Shown: positions 16,737 through 25,638, counted from the first letter of the stretch. The stretch: DNA of 38,394 nucleotides from Clostridium sp. CAG:1000 (GCA_000436975.1 HG000331.1:1-38394); one strand, 5' to 3'. Made by a program: numbers and translations. The notes: generated from the sequence alone by a model not told the origin.

Positions 16737-18125
16737 TTAGTAGTCACAGTTATTAGGTGTTCTTGGATATGGAATAACATCTCTTATATTTTCTATTCCT
16801 GTTAAATACATAATAAGTCTTTCAAAACCAAGACCAAATCCTGAATGATAACATCCTCCGAATCTTCTAAGGTTAGTATACCATTCTAAATCATCTTTTG
16901 GTATATTTAATTCTTCCATTCTCTTGATTAACTTATCGTAATCATCTTCTCTTTGACTTCCTCCTATTAATTCTCCAGAACCAGGAACTTCTAAATCAAC
17001 CGCAGCTACTGTTTCATTATCATCATTTAATTTCATATAAAATGCTTTAATATCTTTAGGCCAATTTGTAATAAATACTGGTCCATTAAAGTATTCTGTT
17101 ATATATCTTTCATGTTCTTTGGCAATATCTTCTCCATATTCAGGTTTAAATTCAAAGTCAACTTTAGCTTCTTTTAATAATGTTATTGCTTCTTTATGAG
17201 TTATTCTTACAAATTTAGAATTAATAACTTTATTAAGTTTTTCTTTTAATCCTTTTTCAACAAACTTGTCAAAGAAATCTATCTCAAGTGGACACTTATC
17301 AAGTACATATTTAACTACATATTTTAACATTTCTTCTTCTATGTTCATTATACCTTCCAAATCACAAAATGCTACTTCTGGTTCAATCATCCAAAATTCA
17401 TTAGCATGTGTTTTAGTATTAGAGTTTTCTGTTCTCATAGTTGGACCAAATGTATAAACTTTCTTATATGCAAGAGCAAAAGTTTCAGCATGAAGTTGAC
17501 CAGAACCTGTTATATATGTTTGTTTACCAAATAAATCCTTCTTAAAATCAACTTTTTTATCTTCATTTAAAGGAAGATTATTCATATCAAGTGTGGTCAA
17601 TTTAAACATTTCACCTGAACCTTCACAATCTGCGCCTGTAATTATTGGACTATGAAAATAAACATAGTTATTACTTTGAAAATATTCATGAATTGCTTGA
17701 GCAGCAACACTTCTTACTCTGAATACTGCATTAAAAAGGTTAGTTCTTGGTCTTAAGTATGCTACTTCTCTTAAAAATTCTCTAGTATGTCTTTTAGGTT
17801 GAATTGGATAATCTTCAGGTGAGTCTCCTAATACCTCTACGCTCTTAACTTTCATTTCATGACTTTGACCACTACCTTCTGAATTAACAATAGTACCCTT
17901 TACTCTTATAGCAGAACCTACTCTTATCTTACTAATAGTGTCAAAATCTTTTAATTCTTTGTCATAAACAAGCTGTAAACTTTTAAAATATGTTCCATCA
18001 TTAAAATCAATAAATCCGAAATTAGATTGATTTCTATTATTACGAACCCATCCTTCTAAGGTTACATCTTTGCCTTCATATTTTTTAATATCTTTAAATA
18101 AATCTTTTACATCCATATCATTCAT
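16737..18125 (-). CDS. asnS: Asparaginyl-tRNA synthetase
   Basis: The protein has 462 residues, a standard AsnRS length. It begins with an OB domain (VTLEGWVRNNRNQSNFGFIDFNDG). The catalytic core shows HSPIITGADCEGSGEMF, GSGQLHAETFALAYKKVYTFGPTMRTENSNT, EFWMIEPEVAF, and the C-terminal CYHSGFGLGFERLIMYLTG and NIRDVIPYPRTPNNCDY, which ends the protein as in other AsnRS. It is the first gene of the T-box-controlled operon and is followed 8 bases later by aspS. Since Asn can be charged directly by this enzyme, GatCAB in the same operon is probably needed mainly for Gln-tRNA; no glnS is seen in this window. Confidence 0.96.
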   Translation of the reverse strand: MNDMDVKDLFKDIKKYEGKDVTLEGWVRNNRNQSNFGFIDFNDGTYFKSLQLVYDKELKDFDTISKIRVGSAIRVKGTIVNSEGSGQSHEMKVKSVEVLGDSPEDYPIQPKRHTREFLREVAYLRPRTNLFNAVFRVRSVAAQAIHEYFQSNNYVYFHSPIITGADCEGSGEMFKLTTLDMNNLPLNEDKKVDFKKDLFGKQTYITGSGQLHAETFALAYKKVYTFGPTMRTENSNTKTHANEFWMIEPEVAFCDLEGIMNIEEEMLKYVVKYVLDKCPLEIDFFDKFVEKGLKEKLNKVINSKFVRITHKEAITLLKEAKVDFEFKPEYGEDIAKEHERYITEYFNGPVFITNWPKDIKAFYMKLNDDNETVAAVDLEVPGSGELIGGSQREDDYDKLIKRMEELNIPKDDLEWYTNLRRFGGCYHSGFGLGFERLIMYLTGIENIRDVIPYPRTPNNCDY

Positions 18126-18136
18126 TCCTTTCCTAA

Positions 18137-18337
18137 ATAAAAAAGGATGGTATAAGGAGTCATAAAGACGGTACCATCCTTTGTTTACTTTATTATTATA
18201 ACGGTTCCCCGAGAATACTTACTTAATTTCAATATTCCACTCAGTGGTGTTATTCATATATATAGTTTATTAGTTTACACCAACCACTAACTCTCTTCAA
18301 AACATCTATATATTACTTCTCCACATCAAAGATTTAT
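18137..18337 (-). promoter_or_regulatory. T-box riboswitch, asparagine specifier (asnS operon leader)
   Basis: The minus strand carries the same T-box core as the alaS leader (AAAGGATGGTACCGTC, from 18182). The terminator is a perfect 11-pair stem, AAAGGATGGTA / TACCATCCTTT, followed by T; the antiterminator uses AAGGA/TCCTT and GTC/GAC. Stem I closes with GTGG / CCAC; the 3' specifier loop GAATAACA, aligned with that of alaS, gives AAC (Asn) at 18251-18249. It should sense uncharged tRNA-Asn and control all of asnS-aspS-gatCAB and the small gene behind it. Confidence 0.92.
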
Positions 18338-18343
18338 GTCAAA

Positions 18344-18372
18344 ATTATAGCACTAGTTTTTTTATTTGTAAA
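18344..18372 (-). promoter_or_regulatory. Promoter of the asnS operon
   Basis: On the minus strand TTTACA (18372-18367) and TATAAT (18349-18344) are 17 bases apart; the expected start is near 18337, just before T-box stem I. The remaining 80 bases up to 18453 are AT-rich and show no other element I can support. Confidence 0.8.
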
Positions 18373-18453
18373 GTGGTATTACCTCAAATTATCAAATATA
18401 ACTATATTCTACTTATTATTTTTATTATAATTAATTCTAAATACTATAAATTA

Positions 18454-18810
18454 TTAATAATTAATCATATCACATATATGTGATGAATCAACCTTAATAT
18501 TATCATTACTTTTTTTAATAATAAAATATCCAACACACATGTTTCCATATTTATCATGTTCTATTTCAAATCCATAGTCATTACTAACTGTATGTATTTG
18601 TTCAACTGTCATTTTACATATACCATTAGAATCAAAAACAAAGGATTCAGGATGCAATTTATATACTTCCTTTACACACTTGCTTTGATAATTATAATCT
18701 ATAGTTTCATACTCTTCTTTTTCTTTATATATGACGTATTTATAAAAAACATAAATTCCTAAAAACATTATCAAAAAAGATATTACTATAACAACTATTT
18801 TTTTATTCAT
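18454..18810 (-). CDS. Unknown small membrane-anchored protein
   Basis: I start this gene at the ATG at 18810 (MNKKIVVIV), with GGGTG six bases upstream; a GTG at 18819 is the alternative. The 118-residue product has one N-terminal hydrophobic helix (about 4-24) and a hydrophilic remainder that should lie outside the cell. Four cysteines follow (in SKCVKEV, NGICKM, NMCVGY and HICDM), which could form two disulfides. I recognise no family. It overlaps the preceding gene by 8 bases, so the two are probably co-translated and may act together. Confidence 0.6.
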   Translation of the reverse strand: MNKKIVVIVISFLIMFLGIYVFYKYVIYKEKEEYETIDYNYQSKCVKEVYKLHPESFVFDSNGICKMTVEQIHTVSNDYGFEIEHDKYGNMCVGYFIIKKSNDNIKVDSSHICDMINY

Positions 18811-19369
18811 AACCTTCACCCACTAAGAAACAAAAATGAAGCGATGTTTTTGAATATGCAAATGGTGAAAATGATCTTTTTTGTTTTGTATAAACATGAA
18901 AATAATATCTCCCATTTTCTTTAATAATATCAGTTATATCATTTTTGAATTTTCCTTCATATATTATTTTTCCATCTTTTTGAACCATCATTGTTTTATT
19001 ATTATCATATACCTCTTTTAATTCTTGGTTATTATAAAATCCAGAATAACTTTCTCTATATCCAAACTCATCATATATTTCATATTCTTTTATGCTTAAC
19101 ATATAAGTATTAGATTGTTCAACTTTATTAAAAAATTCAGAACTATCATAAATATCTCTATTATAATTAGATCCACCATATCTCTTTAAGAAATATCTAA
19201 CATACTCAGTATCATATCTTGATGTAATATCTTTTCCATTGATAAAAATATCAAATTTATCATTATAGTCAGTATTAACAAAATAAATCATCATAAAAGT
19301 TATTAATATAAAAATTATTAAAATAATATATTTAAATGTAATTTTTAAACCCACACTAATACCATCCAT
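18803..19369 (-). CDS. Unknown small membrane-anchored protein
   Basis: The 188-residue product starts with a short polar stretch and one hydrophobic helix at about 12-30 (YIILIIFILITFMMIYFV), followed by a hydrophilic domain rich in Tyr, Asn and Asp (for example NGKDITSRYDTEYVRYFLKRYGG). It ends HFCFLVGEGYE. No family is recognised. No good ribosome site precedes the ATG at 19369; a GTG at codon 6 is possible. The two small genes together lie between the asnS promoter and the glycosyltransferase gene. Confidence 0.55.
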   Translation of the reverse strand: MDGISVGLKITFKYIILIIFILITFMMIYFVNTDYNDKFDIFINGKDITSRYDTEYVRYFLKRYGGSNYNRDIYDSSEFFNKVEQSNTYMLSIKEYEIYDEFGYRESYSGFYNNQELKEVYDNNKTMMVQKDGKIIYEGKFKNDITDIIKENGRYYFHVYTKQKRSFSPFAYSKTSLHFCFLVGEGYE

Positions 19370-19423
19370 ATACTATCACTATGATAAATATAACATATAT
19401 AGCAAGTAATGTATAGAATAATT

Positions 19424-20119
19424 TTAAATTATCACTATAATCAATGTAATTATAATTAATATAAGTATGATAAAAAACTCTTTGTGTACTAAATATGAAT
19501 CCTTAAGAGCATTAAAATGACTAGTTGGATTTCCTTTTTCATAAATAGTTTCCATATCTATATATTTAACATCTATATTATTTTTAGCAAAATAGAATAA
19601 TTGATTCATTTCATAATCATATCTATTTCCTTTTATATTTAGCATTTCTTTTTTATATTTAATATTTATTCCTCTTAAACCACTTTGTGTATCAGTACAT
19701 TTTTTTCTTGTTTTTAAAGTATACATTATACTAGAAAACTTATTACCAAATTTACTTTTGAAAGGAACATTATCTAAAGAAAAATTTCTTTGTCCGATTA
19801 CAACATCATTATTTTTAAGTTCTTCTCTTATTTTAATAATATCATTAACACTATGTTGAAGATCTGCATCTACTGTTATATATGCATCTGTTTTTATATT
19901 TTTAATACCGGTTTTAATCGCAGCTCCTTTACCAAGATTTACTGAATGATACTTAACTCTAATGTTTTTATTTAGTTTCTTATATATACTTTTATAATCA
20001 TTAGTACTGCCATCATCTACAACAACTATATCATTAAATTTATTTTTAATTAACTCATTTGTTAAAATAACTAGTCTTGATGTAGGGTTTAATACCGGTA
20101 TTATTATTGATACTTTCAT
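19424..20119 (-). CDS. Glycosyltransferase family 2, dolichyl-phosphate-mannose-synthase-like
   Basis: The protein has 231 residues. The N-terminal GT-A domain begins VSIIIPVLNP, has the nucleotide-binding VVVDDGS (Asp35-Asp36), NLGKGAAIKTG and the metal-binding DADLQH at 84-88. TDTQSGLRGI is typical of the DPM1-like branch that transfers sugars to lipid-phosphate carriers. A hydrophobic helix at about 214-231 anchors the C-terminus in the membrane. Substrate and carrier cannot be told from the sequence. AAGGAGG precedes the ATG. It lies just after the parC terminator; I see no clear separate promoter, so read-through may supply it. Confidence 0.85.
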   Translation of the reverse strand: MKVSIIIPVLNPTSRLVILTNELIKNKFNDIVVVDDGSTNDYKSIYKKLNKNIRVKYHSVNLGKGAAIKTGIKNIKTDAYITVDADLQHSVNDIIKIREELKNNDVVIGQRNFSLDNVPFKSKFGNKFSSIMYTLKTRKKCTDTQSGLRGINIKYKKEMLNIKGNRYDYEMNQLFYFAKNNIDVKYIDMETIYEKGNPTSHFNALKDSYLVHKEFFIILILIIITLIIVII

Positions 20120-20130
20120 GCATCCTCCTT

Positions 20131-20160
20131 AAATAAAAAGATATAGACTAGCTATATCTT
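20131..20160 (-). terminator. Terminator of parE-parC
   Basis: AAGATATAG / CTATATCTT (9 perfect pairs, 5-base loop) followed by TTTATTT. The TAG stop of parC (20154-20152) lies inside the 5' arm. Confidence 0.85.
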
Positions 20161-22674
20161 AAATTCTTCAAAGAAATCACTCATAGTAAGTTGTTTTTCT
20201 TCTTTAGGTTTAACTTCATCAGAAGTTTCTTTTTTAGTTTCTTTTTCTTTTAATTCACTAGATTTTATTTCTTTTAATTTAGTTACTACAAATATATTAT
20301 CTATATTTTTCTTTGTAATAACACTACCTACACTTTGTTTATCCATGATATTTATATCACTAGATTTTAAGTATCCAATAGATCCATCAACTATTCCAAC
20401 GATACTTTTACTACTGATATTAAATGCTTTAAATATAGAATACTTTTTAGATTTAGGACTCTTAATAATTAAAGAACCTTTTTTAGCTCTACTAGACATT
20501 TCTATATCTTCTACTTTTATTCTCTTAGCAGTATTCTTATCAGTAAATATTGCTAGATATTCCTTATTTTCACTTATTACAAATGCAGAAGAAACAACGT
20601 CATCATCACTTAACTTAATAGCTTTAACTCCACCTGCTTTTAAACCAAACTCAGGTATTTCATCTGTATTAAATCTTAAAGCGTATCCACTGTTTGTTAC
20701 TATTACTGTATCTTTACCACTATTGTTACTTACAGATACTACTTCATCATCATCTTTTAACTTAAACATTGTTATTGGTTTTGAATATCTTGAAACAGCA
20801 AATTCTTTAAGTCTCATCTTTTTAATCATACCATTTTTTGTAACAGCTGTAATTAAAGTATCATCAAACTTATCAACTCCGATAGATCTAATTATTTTCT
20901 CATCATCACTTACTTTAATGTAGTTAGATATATGAGTACCTAAATCTTTATATTTAGCTTCTTGAATATCTCTTACTGGTAAGTATAAGAAATTACCTAA
21001 ATTAGTAAATAATATTATAGTATCTATATTATTTATTTTATAGAAACCTTCAATATAATCATTTTCTTTAACAGCAGGTAATTCTTGAGTATTAGAACTA
21101 TTATATGACTTTAATGATATCTTTTTAACATAACCAGTTTTAGAGATACATACTATAAAATCATCTTTACTTATCATATCAAGTTCATCTATTTTAATTT
21201 CAGTTATTTCACTCTTAATTTCAGTTTTTCTAGGAGTAGCATATTGCTTTTTAATTTCTCTTAATTCACTTTTCATAACTGACTTTAATTCATTTTCATC
21301 ATTTAATATTTTTTCACATTCTTTAATTAGTTCTTTTAGTTTCTCACTTCTCTCTTCAAGTACAACAACATCAGTATTAGTAAGTTTATATAATTGTAAC
21401 ATTACGATTGCTTCTGCTTGCTCTATCGTAAAATCATACTTCTCAACTAAATTAACTTTAGCATCACTTTTATTCTTACTTGATCTAATTGTCTTAATAA
21501 CTTCATCTAATATTGATATTGCTTTAATAAGTCCTGAAACTATATTAAATTCTTTTTGATATGCTGCTAGATCAAACTTAGTTCTATTAGTTATAACTTC
21601 AGTAAAGTGATCAATATAAGCATCTAATATTGGTATTATACCAAGTGTTTTAGGCGTTCTATTAACAATAGCTACCATATTATAATTGTATGATATTTGT
21701 AAGTCAGTATTTTTAAGCAAATAATTTAATATAAATTCTTTGTTTGCACCACTCTTTAAGTCTATTGCTATTCTAAGACCTTCTCTATCAGTTTCATCTC
21801 TTACTTCTGAAATTCCATCTATTTTTTTGTCTATTCTTAATGAATCTATTTTTTGAACTAGAGTTGCTTTATTAACATCAAAAGGAATCTCAGTTATTAT
21901 TATTTGTTCACGACCTTTTTCTTTTTTAAACTCAGTTTTACTTTTAACTATTACTTTACCCCTACCAGTAGTAAAAGCGTCTATTATACCCTGCTTGCCT
22001 TCTACTATTGCACCTGTTGGAAAATCAGGACCTTTAACAATTTCTAAAATAGTATCGAGTCTACAGTTAGGTGAATCTATTCTTTTAATAGTAGCATCTA
22101 TTATTTCACCTAAATTATGTGGTGGGATGTTCGTAGCATAACCTGCACTTATACCATTGGCACCATTTACAAGTAAGTTTGGAAACTTTGCTGGAAGTAC
22201 AGTTGGCTCTAAAAATCTATCATCAAAGTTAGGTGCCCACTTAACAGTATCTTTTTCTAAATCACCTAACAGTTCTTTACTTATATGTGCTAATTTTGCT
22301 TCAGTATAACGATAAGCAGCGGCTTGATCACCATCCATAGAACCATTATTACCATGAATATCAACTAATATAGAGTTTTGTTTCCACCATTGGCTCATTC
22401 TTACCATTGCATCATAAACACTAGAGTCACCATGTGGATGGAATTTACCTAATACATCTCCCACAGTAGCAGCACATTTAATATAACCTTTATCCCATGT
22501 ATTACCTGCTTTATACATAGCATATAATATTCTTCTTTGAACAGGCTTTAAACCATCTCTTACATCAGGAATAGCTCTATCTAAAATAATCTCTTTTGCA
22601 TATTTACTAAATCTATCACCCATTATCTCTTCAAGAGCATAATCTTGTATTCTTTTTAATATATCATTTTTCAT
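20152..22674 (-). CDS. parC: DNA topoisomerase IV subunit A
   Basis: The 840-residue breakage-reunion subunit has the winged-helix region and catalytic Tyr123 in AAAYRYTEAKL; the codon two before it is Tyr where Met is usual. GNNGSMDGD and KFPNLLVNGANGISAGYATNIPPHNL favour ParC over GyrA (GyrA normally has GNFGSMDGD). The C-terminal part consists of beta-propeller blades (for example KTGYVKKI and TKNGMIKKMRL). A Lys/Glu-rich tail ends TMSDFFEEFKI. Residues at quinolone positions are the sensitive-type Ser84 and an acidic Asp88 in HPHGDSSVYD. It follows parE by 7 bases and together they decatenate chromosomes. Confidence 0.95.
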   Translation of the reverse strand: MKNDILKRIQDYALEEIMGDRFSKYAKEIILDRAIPDVRDGLKPVQRRILYAMYKAGNTWDKGYIKCAATVGDVLGKFHPHGDSSVYDAMVRMSQWWKQNSILVDIHGNNGSMDGDQAAAYRYTEAKLAHISKELLGDLEKDTVKWAPNFDDRFLEPTVLPAKFPNLLVNGANGISAGYATNIPPHNLGEIIDATIKRIDSPNCRLDTILEIVKGPDFPTGAIVEGKQGIIDAFTTGRGKVIVKSKTEFKKEKGREQIIITEIPFDVNKATLVQKIDSLRIDKKIDGISEVRDETDREGLRIAIDLKSGANKEFILNYLLKNTDLQISYNYNMVAIVNRTPKTLGIIPILDAYIDHFTEVITNRTKFDLAAYQKEFNIVSGLIKAISILDEVIKTIRSSKNKSDAKVNLVEKYDFTIEQAEAIVMLQLYKLTNTDVVVLEERSEKLKELIKECEKILNDENELKSVMKSELREIKKQYATPRKTEIKSEITEIKIDELDMISKDDFIVCISKTGYVKKISLKSYNSSNTQELPAVKENDYIEGFYKINNIDTIILFTNLGNFLYLPVRDIQEAKYKDLGTHISNYIKVSDDEKIIRSIGVDKFDDTLITAVTKNGMIKKMRLKEFAVSRYSKPITMFKLKDDDEVVSVSNNSGKDTVIVTNSGYALRFNTDEIPEFGLKAGGVKAIKLSDDDVVSSAFVISENKEYLAIFTDKNTAKRIKVEDIEMSSRAKKGSLIIKSPKSKKYSIFKAFNISSKSIVGIVDGSIGYLKSSDINIMDKQSVGSVITKKNIDNIFVVTKLKEIKSSELKEKETKKETSDEVKPKEEKQLTMSDFFEEFKI

Positions 22675-22681
22675 GTCTCAC

Positions 22682-24586
22682 CTACTTATTTCTATAGTCA
22701 TCTTCCATTGTGAACTCAACATTTTCATTTATCCATTCTTTTCTTGGCTCAACTTTATCACCCATTAATACACTAACTCTTTTTTCAGCTAAAGATGCAT
22801 CATCAATATTAACTCTTATTAAACTACGAGTATCTGGGTTCATAGTTGTTTCCCATAATTGTTCAGGATTCATTTCACCTAAACCTTTATATCTTTGAAT
22901 AGAATACTTACCAGTATTTTCACTTTTGATTTCGTTTAGTTCTTCATCACTATATGCATAGAATTTCTTTTTGCCATAATCTAGTTTATATAATGGAGGT
23001 AGTGCTATATATAGTTTACCTTCTTCTATTAATGGTCTCATATATCTATAGAAGAATGTAAGTAAAAGTATTTGAATATGTGCTCCATCTACATCTGCAT
23101 CTGTCATAATGATTACCTTATCATAATTAGAATCTGCAATGGAAAAACTTTGACCCACTCCTGCTCCTATAGTATATATCATAGTATTTATTTCTTCATT
23201 TTTTAATAAATCATCCATATTTGCTTTATCTGCATTAATAACTTTACCTCTTAAAGGAAGAATTGCTTGGAATTTTCTATCTCTACCACCTTTTGCAGAA
23301 CCACCAGCAGAATTTCCTTCTACTAAGAACAATTCATTAATTTTAGCATTTTTACTTTGGGCTGGTGCTAGTTTACCTGATAAATTCTTTTCTATTTTAT
23401 TTTTATTTTTACCATTACGTGCCTCTAATCTAGCTTTTCTAGCAGCTTCACGAGCAAGTTTACTCTTTAATGCTTTTTCCATAATAGTAGTCGCTGAACC
23501 TTTATTTTCTTCTAAATAGAAAGATAATTTATCATAAACAATACTTTCAACAACTTGTTTAGCTTGAGGTGTTCCCAGTTTACCTTTAGTTTGACCTTCA
23601 AATTGTAATAATGCTTCAGGTATTTTTAAACTAATTATAGCAGTTAATCCTTCACGAGCATCGCTTCCATCTAAAGTATCATTTCCTTTAAGTAAATTAT
23701 TCTTTTTAACATACTCATTAAATACTTTAGTAATAGCAGTTTTAAATCCTACTTCATGAGTACCACCATCAACAGTTTTAACATTGTTTACAAATGACAG
23801 TATACTCTCATTATAGGTATTTGTATACTGCATTGCGATATCTACTACTATACCATTTTTCTCGCCATCAAAATTAATTACTTTATTAATTGCTTCTTTA
23901 CCATCGTTTACATATTCTACAAAAGAAACAAGTCCATTATCATAACTATATATATTATGTCTGTCTGTTTCTTCATCAATAACTTCCATAGTAAGACCAT
24001 TTATCAAAAATGCACTTTCTTGCATTCTTTCACATATTGTAGAATAACTAAATCTTGTATTTCCAAATATTTCTTCATCTGGAAAGAACTCAACAGTAGT
24101 GCCAGTTTGCTTAGTAGTTCCGATTTGTTTTAATGGTTTATCTACTTTACCACCATTCTTAAAAGATATCTCACATATTTTACCCTCTCTACAAATTGTT
24201 ACTTTCATCCATTTAGATAATGCATTAACTACAGACGAACCAACGCCATGAAGTCCACCAGATACTTTATATCCATCAGTCTCAAATTTACCACCAGCAT
24301 GAAGCACAGTATAAATAACTTCAGGAGTTGATGCTCCACTTGAATGCTTACCGATTGGCACTCCACGACCTTCATCTTTTACAATAACACTTCCTATTTT
24401 AGTTATTGTAACAGTTATTTTTTTACCAAATCCATTTATAGCTTCATCTATCGCATTATCAACAATTTCCCAAACTAAATGATGTAGTCCTCTTTTATCA
24501 GTAGAACCTATATACATACCAGGTCTTTTTCTTACAGCGTCAAGACCCTCTAATATTTTAATTGATTTTTCATTATATTCTGCCAT
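22682..24586 (-). CDS. parE: DNA topoisomerase IV subunit B
   Basis: I start this at the ATG at 24586 (MAEYNEKSIK), which has AAGGTGATT upstream; an earlier in-frame start at 24619 would sit on the -10 element. The 634-residue ATPase subunit has GHKL motifs (WEIVDNAIDEAINGFG, DEGRGVPIG, GLHGVGSSVVNALS), the transducer, and the TOPRIM region with EGNSAGGSAKGGRDR and DADVDGAHI. GSTDKRGLHHLVWE resembles ParE more than GyrB, and the adjacent parC settles the assignment. Confidence 0.95.
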   Translation of the reverse strand: MAEYNEKSIKILEGLDAVRKRPGMYIGSTDKRGLHHLVWEIVDNAIDEAINGFGKKITVTITKIGSVIVKDEGRGVPIGKHSSGASTPEVIYTVLHAGGKFETDGYKVSGGLHGVGSSVVNALSKWMKVTICREGKICEISFKNGGKVDKPLKQIGTTKQTGTTVEFFPDEEIFGNTRFSYSTICERMQESAFLINGLTMEVIDEETDRHNIYSYDNGLVSFVEYVNDGKEAINKVINFDGEKNGIVVDIAMQYTNTYNESILSFVNNVKTVDGGTHEVGFKTAITKVFNEYVKKNNLLKGNDTLDGSDAREGLTAIISLKIPEALLQFEGQTKGKLGTPQAKQVVESIVYDKLSFYLEENKGSATTIMEKALKSKLAREAARKARLEARNGKNKNKIEKNLSGKLAPAQSKNAKINELFLVEGNSAGGSAKGGRDRKFQAILPLRGKVINADKANMDDLLKNEEINTMIYTIGAGVGQSFSIADSNYDKVIIMTDADVDGAHIQILLLTFFYRYMRPLIEEGKLYIALPPLYKLDYGKKKFYAYSDEELNEIKSENTGKYSIQRYKGLGEMNPEQLWETTMNPDTRSLIRVNIDDASLAEKRVSVLMGDKVEPRKEWINENVEFTMEDDYRNK

Positions 24587-24608
24587 AATCACCTTATCTC
24601 CATTACTA

Positions 24609-24637
24609 ATTATACACAAATAAAATTAAAGTGTAAA
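24609..24637 (-). promoter_or_regulatory. Promoter of parE-parC
   Basis: On the minus strand TTTACA (24637-24632) and TATAAT (24614-24609) are 17 bases apart. The -35 is part of the 3' arm of the preceding inverted repeat. Confidence 0.75.
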
Positions 24638-24654
24638 CATACACTTTACACTTT
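24618..24654 (-). terminator. Terminator after the DUF5684 gene
   Basis: A perfect inverted repeat, AAAGTGTAAA / TTTACACTTT, with a 7-base spacer, followed by AATTTTATTT, lies 9 bases after the stop. The T tract is interrupted, and a role as operator for parE cannot be excluded. Confidence 0.65.
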
Positions 24655-24663
24655 AAATGACAA

Positions 24664-25329
24664 TTATAAATCTATCATCTCTATTTTATCATCTTTTTTA
24701 TTAGTCTTTTTATCATTTTCTAGTTCAACAAATTCTATTTTTTCATCCTTTTTTGGTTCATTTACCATTTCAACAAAATCATTTCTTTTTGCTTTATATG
24801 GAGACACTTCTTCCATCATTTGTACCTCACTTTTAAAAATAGAATCTACTTTCTCATCCGGCACTTCATCTTCAGATTTAAACTTCTCTTTAAGTTCTGC
24901 ATCTGATAATAAATTAATACTTTCGTCTTTAGCAGAATCTAATTTTAATAAATACTCTTCATCAGCAAGTTTATATTGTTTATCACTATTAGCAAGCAAA
25001 GGAAAAAATACGATAGGTAATAACGCAAGACCAAGTTTATATGAAGTACTAGTATCAAACTCACCGCCTAATTTATAAAACATTATAAATAACACAACAC
25101 AGTTAATAACAGGAACAAAAAATAATATTCCATAAAATGTTGACATTTCAGATATTTCTAATAAAGTAAATAAATTAGCAACTGGATATAAAGCAGATTT
25201 CTCATTTTTTTGTGCTTTCTTAAATAGCTTTTTACCACCAATTGTAACTATTATTGAATCTACAAAAGTCATAGATAATAGTATTAAACATATCATAACT
25301 ATAATATTTATTGTGCTTGGATTCATCAT
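24664..25329 (-). CDS. DUF5684-like multi-pass membrane protein
   Basis: The 221-residue protein has three to four hydrophobic segments in the first 125 residues: about 6-28, 53-60/64-85 and 95-112. The text LFKKAQKNEKSALYPVANLF followed by a Phe/Val-rich helix and LGGEFDTSTSYKLGLALLPIVFFPLL matches the DUF5684 pattern. From about 125 the tail is cytoplasmic, very acidic and lysine-rich (SVFKSE-like, KKDEKIEFVELENDKKTNKKDD). The function of the family is unknown. Two adjacent ATGs occur; the second (25326) is better spaced from AGGAGG. It has its own promoter and terminator. Confidence 0.75.
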   Translation of the reverse strand: MMNPSTINIIVMICLILLSMTFVDSIIVTIGGKKLFKKAQKNEKSALYPVANLFTLLEISEMSTFYGILFFVPVINCVVLFIMFYKLGGEFDTSTSYKLGLALLPIVFFPLLANSDKQYKLADEEYLLKLDSAKDESINLLSDAELKEKFKSEDEVPDEKVDSIFKSEVQMMEEVSPYKAKRNDFVEMVNEPKKDEKIEFVELENDKKTNKKDDKIEMIDL

Positions 25330-25352
25330 TTACCTCCTATTTTTACATAATA

Positions 25353-25381
25353 ATAATACAATAATAATCATTTTTTTGCAA
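25353..25381 (-). promoter_or_regulatory. Promoter of the DUF5684 gene
   Basis: On the minus strand TTGCAA (25381-25376) and TATTAT (25358-25353) are 17 bases apart. It is back to back with the tRNA promoter on the other strand. Confidence 0.7.
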
Positions 25382-25408
25382 TATTTATATTTTTTTTAAA
25401 GAAAATGG

Positions 25409-25437
25409 TTGCAAAATATTAAAAAATAAGGTATTAT
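25409..25437 (+). promoter_or_regulatory. Promoter of the tRNA pair
   Basis: TTGCAA (25409-25414) and TATTAT (25432-25437) with 17 bases between, about 30 bases before tRNA-Ile. Confidence 0.75.
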
Positions 25438-25466
25438 TAATTAGACAGCCAAAATAAAAGCTTAAT

Positions 25467-25543
25467 GGGCTTGTAGCTCAGCTGGTTAGAGCGTTCGTCT
25501 GATAAGCGAAAGGTCGATGGTTCAAGTCCATTCAGGCCCACCA
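25467..25543 (+). tRNA. tRNA-Ile (anticodon GAT)
   Basis: The 77-base gene folds as a cloverleaf: acceptor GGGCTTG / CAGGCCC (one G-U), D arm GCTCAGCTGGTTAGAGC, anticodon stem TTCGT / GCGAA with loop CTGATAA and anticodon GAT at 25501-25503, T arm GATGG-TTCAAGT-CCATT, discriminator A. CCA is encoded. The sequence is a typical bacterial tRNA-Ile that reads ATT and ATC. Confidence 0.97.
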
Positions 25544-25552
25544 TTAAATTAT

Positions 25553-25628
25553 GGCCCGTTGGTGAAACGGTTAACACACACGCCTTTCACGCGTGCATTT
25601 ATGGGTTCAAATCCCGTACGGGTCACCA
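25553..25628 (+). tRNA. tRNA-Glu (anticodon TTC)
   Basis: The 76-base gene has acceptor GGCCCGT / ACGGGTC, anticodon stem CACGC / GCGTG with loop CTTTCAC and anticodon TTC at 25586-25588, T arm with GGGTTCAAATCCC, discriminator A and encoded CCA. It is 9 bases after tRNA-Ile and shares its promoter and terminator. It also supplies the substrate for comparison with GatCAB, which acts on Glu-tRNA(Gln). Confidence 0.97.
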
Positions 25629-25638
25629 CTAGATTATT

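Noticed and set aside
18811..18819. Earlier GTG start of the small membrane-protein gene
   Set aside because: The ATG at 18810 has a better placed GGGTG and gives a normal membrane-anchor N-terminus.
20345..20923. Plus-strand open frame of 192 codons within parC
   Set aside because: It lies opposite a clear parC reading frame, has no ribosome site and reads as random hydrophobic text.
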